A stretch of 64,000 nucleotides of DNA, taken from positions 14,615,501 through 14,679,500 of the forward strand of contig CM076959.1 in the NCBI GenBank assembly GCA_039566865.1, written 5' to 3'. Below the pieces are notes generated by a model. The model was given only the letters and a program-made list of their open reading frames with translations, was not told where the DNA came from and made no database searches. This stretch comes from Aurelia coerulea. Its lineage: Eukaryota; Cnidaria; Scyphozoa; Semaeostomeae; Ulmaridae. The position numbers and the translations under genes were made by a program. Positions 41,238 to 52,303 of this stretch are shown piece by piece; positions within the stretch are counted from its first letter, which is position 1, and each line of letters starts with the position of its first letter.

Positions 41238-41500
41238 TTTCAAATCTTTGAAAAGGTGGATGTAAAATTCTATGACATTTTTTTGGAATTGAATGGCTTG
41301 AAAGGAACTTATAGTATTTTATTGTAAATCTGCGGTGGAAATGTTTTGACATTCTGATTTTTTTCAAAATGGTGGCGATTTAATTATTTTTGTAAAAAAT
41401 TCATTGAAAATTTTCAAAAACTTTATATCATCGTAAGTCAAATTAAATTAAATTTTTCAAATTATTCAAAATGATATAACCTTCAAGGAAACGATAGTTT
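41238..41500. mobile_element. palindromic MITE fragment (GGTGTAAAATT family)
   Basis: TCTTTGAAAAGGTGGATGTAAAATTC then GAATTGAATGGCTTGAAAG is one arm of the family complete at 28785. The other arm is missing. Confidence 0.5.
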
Positions 41501-41836
41501 AGCAACAACAAAGGACAACCAAGATACGGCACGTGCAAGGCATGCTGGATGAAACAGACCCTTTGATGTATGATACTTTTTGATCGTCCCAATCGTTTAA
41601 AAATAATGGTTGTCACTTAGATATAGGAATTCGTCAAAAATAGTCTTCATTAGATATCTTTATTAACCAGAAGTTGAAACTGTTAATAATACAGCGTACC
41701 ACATACGATTATGTAGCAACTTTTATGACGTTTGACAACATGTGCCAACAGCTAGGCCCAGCCTCCGCTGTTTTCACAGGATGAAGGTGATAGTGGTGTG
41801 TGAGATGCATGTATCATATTGGGATCTGTCACAATT

Positions 41837-42296
41837 GGCATGTTGTAAAAACCGGACCCTAAGACCCTAGGACCCCTGAGACCCCTAGGACCTTTAAGTA
41901 CTAAAAATAGGGACATCACCACAAACAAACAATAGATCAATGTCATCAAGCTGTCGAACAAGAGGCTGCGTGTTGTATGAGCTTCCCATCTTTCATCCTA
42001 CGAACTTTCGTCCGTTCAAACCAACGTCAGGATGCCTTTATTCATGCAGAAAGTCTTTAAAATAACACAATAGGAGATAGTCAAAATAGTACTTCTTCAT
42101 GGTATAAACTCTCTGCATCATTCCTGGCTTTGGTTTGAAAGAGTGGAAGTTCATGGGATGGAAGAGGGGAAGTCAATAATACACAACTTCCTCATTATGA
42201 CGCTCTGGTGTTAAGGGTCCTTTCATTTCTAGTACTTAAAGGTCCTAGGGGTCTCAGTGGTCCCAGGGTCTTAGGGTCTGGTTTTTACAACATGCC
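41837..42296. mobile_element. 460-bp MULE-type MITE with 9-bp duplication
   Basis: Ends GGCATGTTGTAAAAACCGGA and its inverse (arms about 75 bp, rich in CCTAGG-type motifs), flanked by perfect 9-bp repeats GTCACAATT (41828-41836 and 42297-42305). Nine-base duplications are typical of Mutator-like elements. Confidence 0.85.
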
Positions 42297-42305
42297 GTCA
42301 CAATT

Positions 42306-44280
42306 AGCAACAAACTCGTCAGCTTCCACTGAAATTAATTTACACGGTGCCACCAATGACTTAGCAGCTTAAAAAATGATTCCGTTTTTTGTTTTAATTG
42401 GGGAAATCAAGACGAAAATTGAGGCAGATGGTAAATATTTGTAACTATGATCTATATAAATTCATTTATTCCTCGAGAAAGTGTTATAAGAACGCTAGCC
42501 TGAGAAAGAAATTTGATTGTCTTGAAAATTGTTTGTCTTGGATTGGATGATCTGTATCCCACTAGGGTGTGCCAAAAAGTAATCTCGTGTTTGGCAGTCA
42601 TCCACCTATTTTTTTACATAGTCGACAATAAATAGAATGAAATTGAACTTCAGTTGAAATTCTCAAAAGTTTCTATTTTGAGAACTTTACTGAACTCAAT
42701 TATTTGGCTTGCCAAAATTTTCAAATAGGTTGAGCGCTATTTTTTGCGAGGATTCTTGGTATAAGGTTTCAATGCAAATCTCAATGCAACTAAACTTACT
42801 TTTGCGTAAACCAGTTGAGTATGGGCGCAGGCTAGAGTAATCCTCAGAATGGATAAAGGTACTTTAAGGGTGAAAATCAGATAGAAAGCTCCTCGATGAA
42901 TCAATCTTAAATACATAATCATGTAAAGAATCTTTTTTGTCAGATTTTAGTTCTTTAGTGTTGTTATGTATCTTGGTTGTAGAGTATTTATGCTGAATTT
43001 TATTTTGGATTGATGATAATGGATGAAAGTGAAATGAAACTGAAGCGAAGAGAGGTCATTCTCTTTGCAAAACAGGGTCCAATGCAGCAACACATTGCTA
43101 ATGGGATAGTGAAAGTTGCTGCATTGGACCATTTTAAAAGTGGGTGAAAGGGAAAGTTATAGGCGCAACACACAGAACATTTTCTTGCAGATCAAAGCAT
43201 GTGGACTGAGATCAACTTGAAGCTGAAAATAAGCGGGTTTTAGAGTAGAAGAGAAACCATTTAACCCATGTAAACTTTTAATGACAGCTGCTGATCTTTT
43301 TTCTGTTCAATGAAAAATTTACAGAAATAAATATTTAAGACACGACGTATGAGCTGATGTACAACCAACGCTATGAGGACGATTCGAAGGGGAACAAAAG
43401 ACAATGACAACCCCTTCTTGCCCATTACGTAAAGAACTTGCAACTAAACTACGATTGAAAATGCAATTGCAAAGAACTACACATAAAACTATCAAATACG
43501 GATAAATACTTAGAACCTGTTTCACATGGGCTAAAATGCTGAGAGAACGACACCGTCTGCTGATCTGTTTTGCATTTTACATTAGCCCAAATTACACACC
43601 TCCGCCTGCCCTCTTTTGATAATCCATATTCAAACAATTTCTCGTAAACGCCAAACACCCACTAATTTTTGGGTTGACCAACACTTTGCAGCATCATGGC
43701 AACCTAGTACCTAGTCTGTGATGGCTGAAAGTTTCATGAAATCTTCCTTGTAATAACCTTGTTCTTTGAGATAGATGTTTACTCGTGTGTTTACTTACTG
43801 TTTCTTTCAAGTAAGATATTTTCTACTAAATGTTTTTGATGAACAAAAGATAAAGAAACCAAAGACGAAAATGAAAAAACAACTGCCTTGTGATCCAAGC
43901 TTGTGATTCAAGATAATAGGAACTGACAGATTCTCATCGTAAATGTGTGAGCCTTTATCTTGGGGTATCCATGCCTTTGAAATTGGCTCAGTATTGCTGG
44001 ACATATTACCGGTTAAATCCTGATTTCAGTTCATCGGAAACTACTTTTCACAAAACTTGCTTTCGTCTGAATTCCAAAGAGTTTTCATTACTCCAACAAA
44101 CAAAGCAATTCTGCAAAAACTAAGATTCAGTTTCTCTGAACAAGTTTGTATTGGCAAGGCTAAACTGGCTTCATCAAGGGCTGTTGTTGTTGTAACCTAT
44201 CCTGACAGCCAAAGCGATTGACTTGCCCCAAGTCTATTTCGTCAACTGTATCTGTTGTATCTGTTTTGTCAACTATTTTA
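42306..44280. other. intergenic, no gene supported
   Basis: CTAGGGTGTGCCAAAAAGTAATC at about 42563 resembles a mariner-type terminus without a partner. Several short open frames on the minus strand (42737-43658) overlap each other and show no domain. A strong hairpin is listed separately. Confidence 0.4.
43076..43130. repeat. 16-bp perfect hairpin
   Basis: GGTCCAATGCAGCAAC (43076-43091) pairs perfectly with GTTGCTGCATTGGACC (43115-43130) around a 23-nt loop; pairing continues imperfectly outside. Could be a snap-back repeat or a microRNA-like precursor; nothing here decides. Confidence 0.5.
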
Positions 44281-44945
44281 TTATTATTATTAAATATCTA
44301 TTTAAAGTAGGCTAAACAATGAATAGCTTAATTGCAGCTAATTAAGGCCTACTATTTACAATATACATGATTTACAATAAAACTAAAATTGATATATGTT
44401 ACAGGACAAATCAGAGTTAAAATCTATCATGTTAGAAACCCAACTTGTGGGATATATACTTTGCAAAGCCTACAGTTGCATGTTCCACCATTCCAACATC
44501 TAATTCGTTTTTTGAACATAGGAAGGCTGTTTAATTGTTTTAGTTCTTGCGGTAAATGCTGCCACAGTTTATTTCCAAGGTAAGTAATGGACTCAACTCC
44601 AAAGGCCGTAGTTCGTACTTTTGGCAGTTGAGCGTCATTACCATGCCTTAGGCAGTACCTAATATTTCGTTGCATGAAAATATCCTTCATGAATGGTGGA
44701 TTCAGACCGCATTTTGTTTTATAAATTTCAGTCATGAGCAACTGTAGGTTTCTTACATGGATTGGCACCGATTTAGATTGCTCCAGGGGAAAACCGAAAT
44801 CATGCTCGTAATCTTTATATGCAATGCGTAATGCCCTTTCTTGAATATGATTTATTCTATGATTCAAAGCTCTATCATAGAACATCCAAACAAGAGGACA
44901 GTAGCTGAAATGGGACAAAACGAACGCCCTAACTGTGTTGAAAAG
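44281..44945 (-). pseudogene. 3' end of a LINE: C-terminal part of the reverse transcriptase ORF
   Basis: The minus-strand frame 44427-44945 encodes FSYCPLVWMFYDRALNHRIN, IQERALRIAYKDYEHDFGF and a C-terminus with WNGGTCNCRLC, matching the layout of the LINE at 34450 but a different subfamily. The catalytic reverse transcriptase blocks are missing. The untranslated tail reaches about 44281 and is the source type of the tail fragment at 6414. Confidence 0.85.
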
Positions 44946-45113
44946 AACTGTGTGAAGTCTATCTGAAAATAGACTCGGGGAAAGTCTACCAAGGGGATAG
45001 AGAGACAGGCTAAGCTGTCAGCAGGCTCGAACATCCTTACGTTTTTTGTCAATTTTCCAGCTGTAAGTTGTTTCTATTTTCAGATATTGTTGGCAAAATA
45101 TTTTGGAAATTTC

Positions 45114-45560
45114 CCCGGGGGGGGTACTCCAATTGTGGCCTGACAGGGGGGTCCAGTCAGGGTTAAAGAGGCCCAAAGCAAAATTTTTGGAAAATAACCT
45201 CAAATGGTAGTATCTTTTTATAGAAACCCCCAAATGGTAGTTGATGGACCAAAAATTGGGCAATTTGGTAGCGTCTGGTAGCAAAAATTTTCTGCAGTTT
45301 TTCAAAAATTTCTATTGTAAAAACTGATTGAACGAAGCAAAAAACTTCAAAATTCAATGATAATTACTGCTGCAACGACCATATTGCCGTGCGGAGGAGC
45401 CTACAGAGTTGAAATCTTATAAGTGGCCAGGAATCTTGGAATACCCCCAATCGGTAGTAGGATTTAATAAATAGGGCCATTTGGTAGTCATTTCGTAAGA
45501 CCCTCAAACCGACTGGACCCCCCTGTTGGGCCATAATGAGAGTACCCCCCCCCCCCCGGG
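45114..45560. mobile_element. 447-bp MITE with palindromic 8-bp duplication
   Basis: Ends CCCGGGGGGGGTACTCC and GGAGTAC-type inverse with long C runs, internal arm AGGGGGGTCCAGT against ACTGGACCCCCCT. Flanked by GAAATTTC on both sides (45106-45113, 45561-45568). Eight-base duplications are usual for hAT elements. Confidence 0.8.
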
Positions 45561-45568
45561 GAAATTTC

Positions 45569-47540
45569 TACTCAGTTTCTCCTCTAAAATTGTTTAACTT
45601 GTTATTTTACTGTAAGCATGATTTGAATCTCCTTGTAGTAAGATGAATGCAGGTCGCGCAGGTGCTTTTATCTTCATTCATTTTCTTCTCCGGACATTAT
45701 TTCAATCGCATTGGATGACGTTTGTCGTACGATGTTTTACAGCTGCTCAATGAGTTATTAGCATTAAGGGACTGATCTTTACTCAGACTATTGAATGATT
45801 CACTGTTCTTACTGTTACTTTCAGTTATGTGTCATGATGAATAGGAAACTTTGAAATTGTAGCAAATCAAGCCATTTAAGATTGGAGTGTCTGGTCATAC
45901 CCCAGAAGTCAATCTCAGTAATTCCCTTCTTCGTCCCTTTCTTACAGATTTACCCTGGGAGTCAACAAAAATAATAAATAAAAGGAAAGAAAATGGAAGA
46001 ATTTGAAGCAAAGTTATTTTCTCTTTCCCGTTTTCAGCCCAATGCTCCCCCCCCCCCAAAGTTTGATTTACCTTCTAAAGTTCTCGAGGCTCTCGGTGCT
46101 GGTTTTGTTTGTTCCATGCGTCATTTGCTTTCCGACTTGCTGAGTTTCTTGATCCTGAAAGGAAATTTGGTAAACTCTTTATCACGCATATGAATCCATA
46201 AAGTATGCTATGTCCTATTGAGAAGCGGGTCAATCTCCTGTTCGAAAACGGTAAAGGGAGCAAGAAACGGGCCCTGCAAATTGGAACATTTCGTGTACGT
46301 TCTTCTTCTACATTGTAGTTCATTGGGTTGGGTATAAAAACTGTGTGGTATGTTCAAACGCTGGCGATTTAATCCATCCACCTCTTCTCTCAAATCTGTT
46401 GTAGGTGTAGGTATCCTTCCTCGGGGTACATTTTTGTGGTCATGTAAAACTCTAACCGGATGAAGGCCGATGAACGGGATCTGGGGCTTTTTTGTGAGTA
46501 ATGTTAGGGGCGATGGATGTGTCACTCTGCAAAAATCTCTTACATCTATGGCAAAAATCCTTTTGTTTTCAACAAAAAACTGTAAAAAAATCCCTGAAAG
46601 TCCTATTGTTCTAAAAAATCTCGTACCGCTTTTTTGGAAGAGTGATACGCTCCTCGGTTGGGGGCGTGTTGGGGAGGGCAGGATAATCTAGAGATCTTGT
46701 TGCCTGGATATCTTGATATGAAGAAAGCAGGGGAGCAACAGGTTACAAAATAGAACGAGAATTAATTGTATGTTTTTATAAAAAACTTGGATCAGCCCGT
46801 AGTACTATAACAGTTTCTTAATTCTGCATGATAACACACAAGGTTTCTGTCTATTTTACCAGCTCAAAGATTATGACGCAGTTTCTACCATTTCTACAGA
46901 TATGTTTCTAAATTTTAGTCATGAATAAAGGTTCAACGACAAACTACCATAAACCTTGGATCTAATTTCTAAAAGTTTCTCACTGCTTTTAACATATTTT
47001 ACTACATATTTTACTACAGTCAAAATGTGCAATAACTTGACTGTCTTGACTTTCAAAGGCGGAAATTAAAAGGGTTTCGAAAAGGAAAAATCAAGGAACT
47101 TGGATAAATTGCAAATCGTAAAGGTTCTATCTTTTCATCTGTTACTCTCATTTTATAGAGCTCCGTGATATAAACCTTTATGACGAAGTGAAAATGTGTT
47201 TCCTTGCTCATGCTTCCTCTCCCATCGACTTCCCTCCATCATGACTGCGAAGGAGAAAATTATCTTCCCGCCCACCCGCATGATTTCGATAGAAAGCAAA
47301 CAATAAACGCGGTGTGATTGGTGGAATTGATCGTATGATTGACAAAGGATTAATTCCATTGATGAAATTGACAGTTGCGTGTCTGTAGTAAAAGTGAAAC
47401 CTCTGAGATGCTGTAAAGGTAAAGATTGAGTTGCTGTGAATCAAACAGTGTATTTGCCTTGTCCCATTGTGAATTCGTTTCGTTTCCTGGACCTTCAAAG
47501 GTTTTAGATATCGGAAGGAAGATCCTGGCAAAGTGATCTT
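45569..47540. other. intergenic, no gene supported
   Basis: Several 60-107 codon frames on both strands overlap one another and show no recognisable domain or splice context. A short poly-C run lies at 46045. Confidence 0.4.
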
Positions 47541-47547
47541 TATAAAT
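47541..47547 (+). promoter_or_regulatory. TATA box of the secreted-protein gene
   Basis: TATAAAT lies 99 bp before the ATG at 47640. A start of transcription about 30 bp downstream would give a leader of about 70 nt with no upstream ATG. Confidence 0.55.
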
Positions 47548-47639
47548 CAGTGTTCAACTTTTCTCATCAATCAAGACAAGAATTGTATAGAGTTCGTGTG
47601 GTCGTGACTCTGCTCTGACCGAAACCAAGAGAATCGAAG

Positions 47640-47743
47640 ATGAATATTTTGTGCATCTTATTATTGGTTATTTTGCTGATTCTAGAAGTAAATTCTGTTC
47701 AGAAGATAGTTCCATCATTTCACTGGAATTACAGACATAGACT
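47640..47743 (+). CDS. exon 1 of the secreted-protein gene
   Basis: Signal peptide followed by VQKIVPSFHWNYRHR. The reading frame would stop within a few bases (CTG TAA) if the GTAAGTA donor were not used, so splicing is needed for the longer product. Confidence 0.7.
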
Positions 47744-48754
47744 GTAAGTATCGTTCATATATTGTTATCAATTTTATTAGGCCCACAGTAGCCGGCTAAG
47801 TCGTATAAAACAAGGATTTAGTACTCATATTCCATCAGTCGGTCACACGGCTCTGTTTCAAAATAAATTTGATGAATCAAATCTCAACGGTGCGCCATAT
47901 GTTGTCGTCAATGGATGCTAGAATATGTTGCTAAGTTGTAATAATTGTTTATTTCGTTCCTGATGAGATTGTTTTGACATGGTTGTCAAATTGGGCGACG
48001 AAACTTCGATTTTGAATAGGGCACTCAGGGTTGTTGTCAAACCCGTTATATAAATCAGCTGTGTATTGAAAAATAACAATGAATACGAATCCCTGTCTTT
48101 GGGTGGGCCGCTAAACACAATTTTAATAGTTTAAACTGTCGAAATTTCTTCAAATGTATCGTACATCATTTGGAAACAGAACAGCAATATCGATGTTTGC
48201 TTCGATCATCGCATGTTTTGTTCGTGAATGTGAGTTTGACGTGATAGGAAATATTTCTCGTGACGCCCCTTTACTATCTAATGAAAAGCTTGGTCATTAA
48301 AAATTGCGAAATGTCGTTCTTTATGTACTCTCGCAAGTAAAGCATCAAACTCAAACTCTCTCCTGCCTTAATCTATAGGAAAGATCGCCTGGCAAAATTT
48401 TGTTTCAATCCAAAGTTATCACTTCCTAGTTGGGACTGTCTGAGATCGGGGGGAATTTGCGATGAACGATTCAAGGAAAACGATTTCGAAACTGATGTGG
48501 GTAGAGCGAGAGCAAATCACTCCTACAAGTGCCAACTCGAAATCATGAGTTTATTAGAAGAGGAAAAGTCCAAGTCATTTTATATATTGTCATGTCAGAG
48601 AGATGCTGATAACGTATTGGGCAATAACTTCAAATATTACAGAACGTTGAAAACGCTTATGATGCATAAAACATTGTTATTCGGTTACACACACAAATCA
48701 ATGCGAAAAGAGGGCAGTGCTAAATGTATTTGTGGCAAAATTGGTTGGGGATAA
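47640..48754 (+). CDS. small secreted protein, two exons, unrecognised family
   Basis: Exons 47640-47743 and 48379-48754 join in phase across a 635-bp intron (GTAAGTA ... ATCTATAG) to a 159-residue protein. It begins with a classic signal peptide (MNILCILLLVILLILEVNS). The mature part has seven cysteines, in order FCF, DCL, ICD, KCQ, SCQ and KCIC, one N-glycosylation sequon (NHS), a charged middle (RFKENDFETDVGRARAN) and ends CICGKIGWG. The ATG has A at -3 and no competing upstream ATG after the TATA box. The gene is compact, with a TATA box before and AATAAA after, which supports a real single transcript. I recognise no family; extracellular function is inferred only from the signal peptide and cysteines. 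Residues are the first ATG-based choice; an upstream exon cannot be excluded. Confidence 0.75.
48379..48754 (+). CDS. exon 2 of the secreted-protein gene
   Basis: Follows a pyrimidine-rich acceptor (CTCTCTCCTGCCTTAATCTATAG) and runs open for 125 codons to TAA at 48752-48754. All mature cysteines are encoded here. Confidence 0.75.
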
Positions 48755-48825
48755 ATAGCTGGTGGTCTTATATATTGCATACTCAAAAAGAGTAATTTAT
48801 ATACCACTGAGAAATAAGCTTGGAA

Positions 48826-48831
48826 AATAAA
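48826..48831 (+). terminator. poly(A) signal AATAAA
   Basis: Lies 72 bp after the stop codon of the secreted-protein gene. Confidence 0.6.
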
Positions 48832-51800
48832 GAGATGTGGAACCCATAATGTTGTTATCTTGCATACCCAATACCAGTATTAAACAGGGCATTGTTCAAG
48901 GCAACAGCATAATCAAGGGAGGTAATCCAATAGATGAGGCATTGAAGAGGAAGAGACTTTGCATGTAATGATGCATGCAGTGAGCTCACTAGATCTAATT
49001 GACATCGTCATTTCCATAGTAGCAGGAGTATCAATTAAAGTGTTTACACAACCCTGGAAAGGATCTATGTGGGCTGTCAATCCAAATAAGATTTATTTGT
49101 GCCTTTTTGTTGTTTTAAACATTTAAAGGATATCTGTGTTTTTTGCCAAAACAATTGTGTTTATAAAGTTTGGGATGCGGGCTCTAAAATTTTTGAGATC
49201 TATATAAAAGCTGAAATTGGAATTTTATTATTTTGAAGACAACCATAACTAAGTAACGAATTCAGGTTAAAGTCAAACTTGCATTATGTTGTATTGCTTC
49301 GGATCTGAAAAAAGTATCCAACTTGCAAAAAATCCGAATTGTGAGAAGCAATTTCCATAGGTGAATGGGACTTTCAGAAATGTCCATGTTTGTCTCACTT
49401 TGCAAATTGAATTGAATTATGGGTATGCAGACAAATTTTGTTCTGGAAAACTCAAATTCATGAAAAGTAGCCTTTCAAAACTTGAAGCACAGAAGTTGCA
49501 CCCCCCCTCCCCCCAGTCATCTTGCATGAAAATGCCCATACAACCTTTGTGACTGTAAAGTTGTTCAGCCAATTGTAATATGTCCACAAGTCATGTACCT
49601 TCTTCTGAACTTGTCACAGCCTAGCCTGATATTTTTTGGAGAGCCTTCAATCTCGCTAGTCACAGCCCATCTCCCAGAACAAGAAATTGAATTGTCAGTC
49701 AAAGGAATTGAGAACAGATAAGAGCTCAGACAACTGTTTCTCTGGTAAAGCAATTGGAATTTCCCACAACTCAAACTTGACAATTTTGGCACTGATAGAC
49801 ATTCAACTTTTGTCACTTTGAGTGGCATCTATTACAAGATTGTGACAGAGCCCTAAGACAAAGTCCAGCTTGGAGGAAATGGATTGGAGGGACTGGATGG
49901 TTTTTTCTGTGGTTAACCGGTTAACCTTTTGTACATGGATCAAAGCTCAAGCCCACTGGTGCTATGTGCAACAGAGAAAGCCACATATTGCTGTTACACC
50001 CACTTAGAATTGAAGGGTATCATATTCTTCCCATAGAAATGAAAGCAGCTTTAATGTTTCTTTTGGTTTGTCTTTCACTTTTTTCCTACCTTTATATTCT
50101 TTCATTTACTTCCAACTCCTGCTTTCAAAGCCCTCAAGAGATGACAGACTAAATGATATAAATGTGAATGATCCCTTTTCAGTCAGTTCTTGGATCAAAC
50201 TCATAAGGACCAAATGACATGTTAAGTTCTCTTGAGAAATTTCTATCAGCGTTTATTTTTTGTGGATTCTTTGCACTCCCATCAGTGTTAGCCAAGGAAC
50301 TAAAGATAAGGCAGGCCCATCGAAACAAAATTCATATTGGGGGGGGGGGGCTGCAACTCGATGTGAGCGTCACGAGCAGAAATGGAGGTCCATTTTTATG
50401 ATCACCCCTTTAGATCGTTGGAAAACGCTCCATTTTTGGGGAATTTGCATTTTAGGGGGGTCTTTCTGGGAACATCTAAAAAATAGGACCTTGATAGATT
50501 ATTTTTGAATTGCATAATATCAAAAGTGATGATAGCTTGATAAATTCTGCTAACTTCCTTGTTTATATTAGCTCAGCTAACTTCCTTGTAAGATAAGTTG
50601 GAATTTTCAATTCAGTTTGGCTTTAACAGCCTTTTTCACACACACAAGTGAACAAACTGCGCAAACTTTTGGGGCCCCCACCCCCCTCGCTTCCGATGGA
50701 TCTGAAAGGAACAGAAACTTTCACCAGAATTTGGATTGATTTGATGTTGAAGTTGATTTGGCTTTTAATTGCCCAATGGCCCCCATTTATTATGCCTGCA
50801 TGCAGCCTCAATTGAGTTGAGTCGAGGCTGTGTGCAGGCCCCATTTATTAGGTGCCATCATGTCTCTGAGCAATTGCATCCATTGCAAAGTTGTGAAGAG
50901 TTTCTGCTGTCTCAGTTAATATTATGAAATATACAGAAACATTGAACACCTGATAAAATCATATGGCAAGTTTGTAAAGCTGTTCTTGTTATTAGATCGA
51001 TTTCAATGGGAAAGAGATCTCCTCAAATCAAACTTCAATATCTTGAATTGATTGCACACATTGCAAAAACTTTGGTAAACCTCTGCCAAGTATTTGGCCA
51101 ACTTGGTTTACTTATCTGGGCTTATACTGAGGAATGTCATAATATTAAACCAGTATTTGCTTCAAGTTCATAAGTTTAATGACAACAAATCTCTTTATTT
51201 TACCAATTGTTAACCAAACATGTAGAATCTCACAGGAAATCTGAAATGCTATGGTCAGGAAATGCAGACCATATATTGTTCTTATCATAGACTTCATTTC
51301 ATGTTTATGGTTTTATATTCACCACATATTGACCATACAGTTGAAACCTTTCATATACATTATTGCAAAATGTTACACAGTTCGAAATGAAAACAACACC
51401 AAATAATCAACTGATAATGTTGTTGCTATAATTGTTTTGCCATAATCGAAAGCCTTGGTAAGAACATTACCTGTATTCTGTCAAGGTCTCCTGAAAAATT
51501 TATTTCATAATGAACTATAAAGTTGCAAGGAAGCAGCCAAGATTTTATCAAAAGCAATTATTTTGTTTTGGAGAAATTACATGTTATAGTCAAACAAGAA
51601 AGCTGTAGGCAATCATTTGCATTCCTGTGGAACTTGAGCTCAATTCATCTGTTCAGAGGACCCCAAAGATTCCTGTACCTTAGATCACCTTAGAGGCGTT
51701 TTTGTTAGGTACTAGTACGTGAGTCTTTGGCATCGCTTGAACTTCCGCGTTTGACCACAATGCAGTGCGTCTTTGTTATTTAGCATTCTTTTACTTTAGG

Positions 51801-52130
51801 TCACCTCGTGGAAAACTATAGATAATCGAGGCTCCTTTTCTTTATGACTTATGAACATAACAAAAATAGCTGTTTGAATTAAAATCGTGTCTGTCTGTCC
51901 GTCCGTCTGTTTGTACGTTAGGGGGATGTAAAATATGCCACAAAAACTCTTTAGAAGATAGAAAGATGTGAGCAGTGTTTCACGGAAAATAGCCGCTTTA
52001 GAGCAAAATCAAGTAAACTAAATTCAAAATAACGAAAGCAACGTTTGCCAAAGTATCTTTATGCTCTTTTGGTTCTTTATTTCATCGGCTGGCAACCATT
52101 CATTTGAAAAGATCTTTCGCAAGACTCTGT
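48832..52130. other. long stretch without a recognisable gene
   Basis: AT-rich, with poly-G and poly-C runs (49501-49516, 50340-50350, 50675-50685) that could mark degraded MITE ends. Open frames are short and overlapping. A CTGT-rich simple sequence is at 51890-51915. Confidence 0.45.
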
Positions 52131-52139
52131 GGTCTTAAC

Positions 52140-52294
52140 CAGGCCCGTAGGAAGCGGGGGGGCAGGTGGGGCTCAAGCCCCCCCAATAATTTTGAAAACA
52201 ATGGTGCTACGTCACACGAATTAATTAGATGTATTGTTCTCTATTGTTTTAAGAACAATTGCCCCCCAATCCGAAGCTTCTTCCTACGGCCCTG
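52140..52294. mobile_element. 155-bp hAT- or MULE-type MITE
   Basis: Ends CAGGCCCGTAGGAAGC and GCTTCTTCCTACGGCCCTG, perfect 9-bp flanks GGTCTTAAC (52131-52139, 52295-52303), of which 8 would be enough for a hAT element. Related ends occur at 58723-58893. Confidence 0.85.
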
Positions 52295-52303
52295 GGTCTT
52301 AAC

